The notes beneath the pieces were generated by a model that worked only from the letters and a program-made list of their open reading frames with translations, ran no database searches and was not told the DNA's origin. Made by a program: the position numbers and the translations under genes. 8,133 bases of DNA from CAZEBW01 sp964510205 (GTDB lineage Bacteria > Chloroflexota > Anaerolineae > VGOG01): contig CAZEBW010000119.1 of NCBI GenBank assembly GCA_964510205.1, forward strand, positions 1-8,133, given 5' to 3'. Shown here one piece after another: positions 6,285 through 8,133 of this stretch (its first letter is position 1; each line of letters begins with the position of its first letter).

Positions 6285-7259
6285 ATGAAGCTATCTGTGC
6301 ATCTGCTCCGTGATCCTGACCCTGTCGCGCTGGCCCATCTGCGAGCCAACCTAGATGCCGAGGTGCGCTTCACGTCTGGCCCCGACTTACCCGTGCCAGC
6401 CGATTATGACATCCTGGTGGCCGGCCGCCCCCAGCGCGATCACCTGGAGGCCAGCCCCAACCTGCGCGCTCTGGTCATCCCCTGGGCGGGCCTGCCCGAT
6501 GTGACGCACGAGTTGATGCGCGACTTTCCCCACATCGCCATCCACAACCTGCACCACAACGCCGCGCCCGTGGCCGAGATGTCCGTCACCCTGATGTTGG
6601 CCGCCGCCAAACTCGTGGTCCCCCTGGACCGGTCGCTGCGGGCTAACGATTGGACGCCTCGCTACCGCCGGCCCAGCCCGATCATCCTGTTGGAGGGCAA
6701 GACCGCGCTGATTCTGGGCTACGGCGCTGTCGGCCAGCGGGTGGCTGCTCTGTGCCGGGCACTGCACATGAAGGTGGTGGCTATTCGACGTCGCGTTGTC
6801 ACACCATCCCCCGATGACATCCATCCGCCCGATGCTCTGCACCGCCTGCTGCCAGAGGCCAACGTGCTCATCATCTGCCTGCCGCACACGCCCGAAACGA
6901 CGGGTCTGATCGGCGAGAGGGAGTTGGCTCTGCTGCCGCCAGGGGCCGTGCTGGTCAACGTGGGGCGCGGGCCGATTGTGGATGAAGCTGCTCTGTACCA
7001 CGCCTTGCGCGAGGGAACTTTGCACTCTGCTGGGCTGGACGTCTGGTACAACTATCCAGCCGACGAAGCGGCTCGATCTCACACGCTGCCCTCAGAGTAT
7101 GCCTTTCATCAACTAGACAACGTGGTGATGAGTCCCCATCGGGCTGGGCATTGCGACGAGACGGAGATGCTGCGCATGAGGCATTTGGCCGCGCTGCTCA
7201 ATGCGGCGGCCAGGGGAGACGAAATGCCGAATCGGGTTGATCTGCAAGCGGGGTATTGA
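6285..7259 (+). CDS. D-isomer specific 2-hydroxyacid dehydrogenase family protein
   Basis: A cytosolic NAD(P)-dependent oxidoreductase that would interconvert a 2-hydroxy acid and a 2-keto acid. The 324-residue length is normal for the family. Residues 1-95 form the catalytic flavodoxin-like half (SPNLRALVIPWAGLPDV, HNLHHNAAPVAEM). The Rossmann domain has G145-Y-G-A-V-G150, then VVAIRRR at 164-170, where basic residues rather than Asp follow the second strand and hint at NADP(H) use. The family signature NVGRGPIVDEAAL carries the substrate-binding R228. H285 in SPHRAG matches the catalytic His. The third catalytic position, usually Glu in xxEP 29 residues after the Arg, is Y257 in WYNYP. I recall a subfamily that shares this WYNYP segment, so it may be ancestral there and not damage. 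The start abuts the previous stop and lacks a strong ribosome binding site, so translation is probably coupled. Substrate unknown; glyoxylate or hydroxypyruvate reductase-like roles are possible. Confidence 0.92.
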   Translation: MKLSVHLLRDPDPVALAHLRANLDAEVRFTSGPDLPVPADYDILVAGRPQRDHLEASPNLRALVIPWAGLPDVTHELMRDFPHIAIHNLHHNAAPVAEMSVTLMLAAAKLVVPLDRSLRANDWTPRYRRPSPIILLEGKTALILGYGAVGQRVAALCRALHMKVVAIRRRVVTPSPDDIHPPDALHRLLPEANVLIICLPHTPETTGLIGERELALLPPGAVLVNVGRGPIVDEAALYHALREGTLHSAGLDVWYNYPADEAARSHTLPSEYAFHQLDNVVMSPHRAGHCDETEMLRMRHLAALLNAAARGDEMPNRVDLQAGY

Positions 7260-7264
7260 GGATA

Positions 7265-8029
7265 ATGCGTAAGCCGTTGGCGCTCTCCAATTGGAAGATG
7301 GCCATGACCATCGCCGAGAGCCTGGCCTTCGTGCGCGATTTTGAGGCCATAGCGGGCGGCCTGCTCGACGAGGTGGACGTGGTGATCTGTCCGCCCTTCA
7401 CCGCGCTGTGGCCGGTGGCGCGGGCGCTGCGCGACAGTCGTATCCAGTTGGGGGGACAGAACATCGCGCCGTCCGCCGACCTGGCCCGCACCGGCCAGAT
7501 CTCGGCCGCGCTGCTGGCCGACGTCGGCTGCCGCTGGGTGATGCTGGGGCACTGGGAGGTCCGCGGCTGCCTGGGCGACGAGGATGCGACGGTCAACCGC
7601 AAGGTGCACCTGGCCCTCGACGCGGGTCTGGCGACCATTTTGCTAGTCGGCGAGGCGCGCGATGAGCAGGCGCCGTTGGCGGACGCGCTGGGGCGGCAAC
7701 TGGGGCGGGTGTTGGCAGGCTGCCAGGCGGGACAGGTGAAGACGATGGCCTTTGTCTACGAGCCCGAAGGCGCCATCGGCGTGGCTGAGCCCGCCTCGCC
7801 GGAGCACGTGGCCGCCGGATGCAGCGTCATTCGAGGATGGTTGCGGGAGCGCTGGGGAAATGCCGTGGCTGAAAGGGTGCGCATCATCTATGGGGGAAGC
7901 GTGGCGCCGGAGTACGCCGCCGACCTGCTGGCCTGTCCCGACGTGGACGGGCTGGGCGCCGCACGGCGCGGCCGGGACCCAGCGACCTTCGCCCAAATCG
8001 TGCGCCTCATTGCTCAGGTTAGGGACTAG
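7265..8029 (+). CDS. triose-phosphate isomerase family protein (divergent)
   Basis: TIM-barrel isomerase family; the classical enzyme interconverts dihydroxyacetone phosphate and glyceraldehyde 3-phosphate. The 254-residue length is full. N9 and K11 in SNWKM match the catalytic Asn and Lys. H96 and E98 in LGHWEVR match His95 and Glu97, but the usual GHSERR has Trp for Ser and Val for the first Arg. E166 in VYEPEGAIG matches the catalytic Glu165. The lid loop after it reads PEGAIGVAEP in place of PVWAIGTG. GGSV at 210-213 is kept, but the last phosphate loop (GGASL in typical TIMs) is AARRG at 232-236. The catalytic set is thus intact while the phosphate-contacting loops differ. This may be true TIM in a divergent lineage, or a paralogue for another ketose or aldose phosphate, like the TIM homologues of erythritol catabolism. 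ATG 7265, after GAGG at 7258-7261, is chosen over TTG 7256, which overlaps the previous stop. Confidence 0.9.
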   Translation: MRKPLALSNWKMAMTIAESLAFVRDFEAIAGGLLDEVDVVICPPFTALWPVARALRDSRIQLGGQNIAPSADLARTGQISAALLADVGCRWVMLGHWEVRGCLGDEDATVNRKVHLALDAGLATILLVGEARDEQAPLADALGRQLGRVLAGCQAGQVKTMAFVYEPEGAIGVAEPASPEHVAAGCSVIRGWLRERWGNAVAERVRIIYGGSVAPEYAADLLACPDVDGLGAARRGRDPATFAQIVRLIAQVRD

Positions 8030-8063
8030 GGACAAGGGATCAGGGACTAGGACCAGGATCAGG
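8022..8063 (+). repeat. degenerate heptamer tandem array overlapping the TIM-family gene stop
   Basis: Four seven-base units run head to tail: GGGACTA (8022), GGGACAA (8029), GGGATCA (8036) and GGGACTA (8043). Two shortened units follow, GGACCA (8050) and GGATCA (8056), then GG. The TAG stop of the upstream gene (8027-8029) spans the first two units, so the array has grown into the gene's 3' end and encodes its last residues (VRD). Short tandem heptamers of this kind are known in gene borders of some filamentous and environmental bacteria. Origin here is not determinable from one copy. Confidence 0.7.
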
Positions 8064-8077
8064 CTCCTTATCCCTAG
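8026..8077 (+). terminator. imperfect inverted repeat, possible transcription end or mRNA 3' hairpin
   Basis: CTAGGGACAAGG (8026-8037) pairs with CCTTATCCCTAG (8066-8077) over 12 positions with one A-C mismatch, leaving a 28-base loop made of the rest of the heptamer array. It sits directly after the last gene of the operon. No T-run follows, so it does not fit a classical intrinsic terminator. It may protect the mRNA end, or be only a by-product of heptamer units lying in both orientations. Confidence 0.35.
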
Positions 8078-8106
8078 TTGTCATGTAGCAGTGAAAGGTT
8101 TACACT
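8078..8106 (+). promoter_or_regulatory. candidate sigma-70-type promoter for a gene beyond the window
   Basis: TTGTCA (8078-8083, 5 of 6 to TTGACA) and TACACT (8101-8106, 4 of 6 to TATAAT) are separated by 17 bases. The region is AT-richer than the genes, and it follows the inverted repeat that may end the operon. No coding sequence begins before the window ends, so the target gene is unseen. A chance match is quite possible. Confidence 0.3.
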
Positions 8107-8132
8107 AAATCTAAGCGCATATTTGTAGCAGT
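8084..8132 (+). repeat. direct repeat TGTAGCAGT, two copies 40 bases apart
   Basis: TGTAGCAGT occurs at 8084-8092 and 8124-8132 in the non-coding tail. The first copy lies between the candidate -35 and -10 boxes and the second just downstream, a placement that would suit an operator or another regulatory site. With only two copies and a window edge one base after the second, the significance is uncertain. Confidence 0.3.
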
Positions 8133-8133
8133 T

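Noticed and set aside
8084..8132. CRISPR array start
   Set aside because: Only two 9-base copies; repeat is too short and there are too few units.

Overview
The window is GC-rich bacterial DNA, densely packed with genes that all read on the + strand. I infer a member of the Chloroflexota (Anaerolineae-like) or another deep environmental lineage. The inference rests on GC-rich codon use, the protein style, the SWIM zinc-finger protein with an alpha-helical tail, and short heptamer repeats at gene borders. No rRNA or other marker gene is present to settle it.

Layout: (1) 1-879, the C-terminal two thirds of 6-phosphogluconate dehydrogenase (gnd), cut by the window edge. (2) 883-6284, a run of six mostly uncharacterised genes: a SWIM zinc-finger protein, a helical protein of unknown function, a small YgiT/MqsA-type zinc-finger protein, a radical SAM enzyme with a short SPASM-like cysteine tail, an acidic protein with a CxxC motif, and a protein with a very basic N-terminus. 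(3) 6285-8029, a D-2-hydroxyacid dehydrogenase family protein followed by a divergent triose-phosphate isomerase family protein. (4) 8030-8133, a short intergenic tail with a degenerate heptamer array, an inverted repeat that may end transcription, and a possible promoter for a gene beyond the window.

Genes are separated by 0-13 bases or overlap by 4, except for a 55-base gap before the radical SAM gene. The whole stretch is therefore probably one operon or two coupled ones. The outer genes (gnd, hydroxyacid dehydrogenase, TIM-family) act on sugar phosphates or small hydroxy acids. The middle block has no evident metabolic link to them. It may be a co-inherited cassette of unknown role.

Most unusual points: the unassigned SWIM / radical SAM / hypothetical block inside a sugar-phosphate operon; a YgiT-type protein of lower GC with no toxin partner; a hydroxyacid dehydrogenase whose usual catalytic Glu position is Tyr; a TIM-family protein that keeps the catalytic Asn, Lys, His and Glu but has altered phosphate-loop regions; and seven-base tandem repeats that span the stop or start codons of genes at two places. 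I saw no tRNA, rRNA, CRISPR array, transposase or insertion sequence.
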